Below, one piece after another: positions 5,430 to 5,704 of a DNA stretch of 5,704 nucleotides (position 1 is the stretch's first letter; each line of letters starts with the position of its first letter). The notes under the pieces were generated by a model. It did no database searches, had not been told where the DNA came from, and saw nothing but the letters and a program-made list of their open reading frames with translations. Source of the DNA: Rikenellaceae bacterium (GTDB lineage Bacteria > Bacteroidota > Bacteroidia > Bacteroidales > UBA932); NCBI GenBank assembly GCA_900771005.1, contig CAAGMI010000353.1:1-5704 (forward strand). Reading direction: 5' to 3'. Made by a program: the position numbers and the translations under genes.

Positions 5430-5464
5430 AGTTCTGTACCTTTTTGTTGTGGTGGTACAGAACT
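5430..5464. repeat. Perfect 11-bp inverted repeat
   Basis: AGTTCTGTACC (5430-5440) and GGTACAGAACT (5454-5464) are exact inverted copies around a 13-base T- and G-rich centre. It is not followed by a T-run on the plus strand. It could be an RNA stem-loop, a protein-binding palindrome, or a dispersed intergenic repeat. Confidence 0.85.
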
Positions 5465-5519
5465 GGCGGGGCACCAAAACAAAAAGTAAAACAAGCTTAC
5501 ACTATAGGTATAAACAAAG

Positions 5520-5555
5520 AAAGCCTGCTCTCTACTTGCATAGGGAGCAGGCTTT
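5520..5555 (-). terminator. Terminator hairpin of the minus-strand gene, perhaps two-way
   Basis: Arms 5520-5534 and 5541-5555 pair over 15 positions with one T-G pair and a 6-base loop. On the minus strand the stem ends in TTTCTTTGTTTA, a usable T-rich tail, and it lies 13 bp after that gene's stop. On the plus strand the tail is only TTT then AAAATTC, so it would be a weaker terminator there. Confidence 0.8.
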
Positions 5556-5568
5556 AAAATTCTTCCTA

Positions 5569-5704
5569 TTATTTGAATGCCAAAGCAAGGCACTCGTATA
5601 GGTTAAGGATGACATCCTTGTACCAATAGAAAATCTCGTTCTCTGCAGAGAAATCGTTAATAGCCTTTCTTACCTGGATGTATGGGTGATTACCCTCGTT
5701 ATTA
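5569..5704 (-). CDS. C-terminal end of an unidentified protein (partial)
   Basis: Reading the minus strand from the right edge gives 44 codons without a stop, ending in TAA at 5571-5569 and a second stop TAG next to it. The peptide includes Asn-His-Pro-Tyr-Ile-Gln-Val-Arg-Lys-Ala-Ile-Asn and later Phe-Tyr-Trp-Tyr-Lys-Asp-Val-Ile-Leu, ending in Ala-Leu-Ala-Phe-Lys. The other two minus frames contain stops close to the edge. Mixed charged and aromatic content, the tandem stops and the terminator just after all support a real gene 3' end. It converges on the ilvD transcript. I do not recognise the family, and the rest of the gene is outside the window. Confidence 0.7.
   Translation of the reverse strand, partial: NNEGNHPYIQVRKAINDFSAENEIFYWYKDVILNLYECLALAFK

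Larger units (their letters stand above)
5341..5560 (+). ncRNA. Candidate transcript between promoter 5304 and hairpin 5520
   Basis: If the promoter is active, the first strong stop signal downstream is the 15-bp hairpin at 5520-5555, giving an RNA of about 215 nt. It would hold an A-rich 5' part with the 10-mer AATATTAGGA twice (5364-5373 and 5404-5413, exactly 40 bp apart), the 11-bp inverted repeat 5430-5464, and an unstructured A-rich stretch. T residues after the last hairpin are few on this strand, so termination may be incomplete. A 64-codon frame from ATT at 5407 is the coding alternative. No RNA family was recognised. Confidence 0.35.

Noticed and set aside
5408..5593. Minus-strand 61-residue frame in the ilvD downstream region
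   Set aside because: It starts inside the 3' end of the partial minus-strand gene in another frame and runs through that gene's terminator hairpin.

Overview
The window looks like chromosomal DNA from a member of the Bacteroidota, most likely order Bacteroidales. The evidence is six copies of the Bacteroidota -7 promoter element TAnnTTTG (each continuing as TTTGCA), A-rich leaders with weak or no Shine-Dalgarno sequence, a lipoprotein with the Bacteroidota surface-export signature (Cys-Ser-Lys then Asp/Glu), and a secreted protein with a domain pattern common in this phylum. I cannot name genus or species.

Layout. Bases 1-627 carry no convincing gene. They hold a tandem array: three hairpins closed by GNRA-type loops (81-110, 248-279, 449-480), each followed by a CGGGAAA motif and then a promoter. 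The three -7 boxes begin at 156, 366 and 575, a period of about 210 bp. The last promoter reads into an unrecognised membrane-anchored protein (628-1140). Next come a secreted or membrane-associated protein with its own promoter (1278-1949) and the membrane diadenylate cyclase CdaA (2001-2774). After another promoter there is a predicted surface lipoprotein with a rhodanese fold that lacks the catalytic cysteine (2865-3353). It is followed after 18 bp by ilvD, dihydroxy-acid dehydratase (3372-5204), which ends at a strong intrinsic terminator (5251-5282).

Bases 5283-5568 hold a near-consensus promoter (5304-5334) with no ATG-started gene behind it, a perfect 11-bp inverted repeat (5430-5464) and a long terminator-like hairpin (5520-5555). 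A gene on the minus strand enters from the right edge; only its last 44 codons are visible (5569-5704).

How the genes work together. The genes do not form one pathway. CdaA makes the second messenger c-di-AMP. The two genes before it may belong to the same envelope-related stretch but have no assigned role. IlvD acts in valine, leucine and isoleucine synthesis, yet no other ilv gene is adjacent. Codon choice also divides the window: the first three genes favour CTG for leucine, while the rhodanese gene and ilvD favour CTT, TTG and CTA. The most original feature is the promoter-hairpin array at 1-627. It could be a tandem family of small RNAs or a repeated regulatory leader, and I did not recognise it as a known family.
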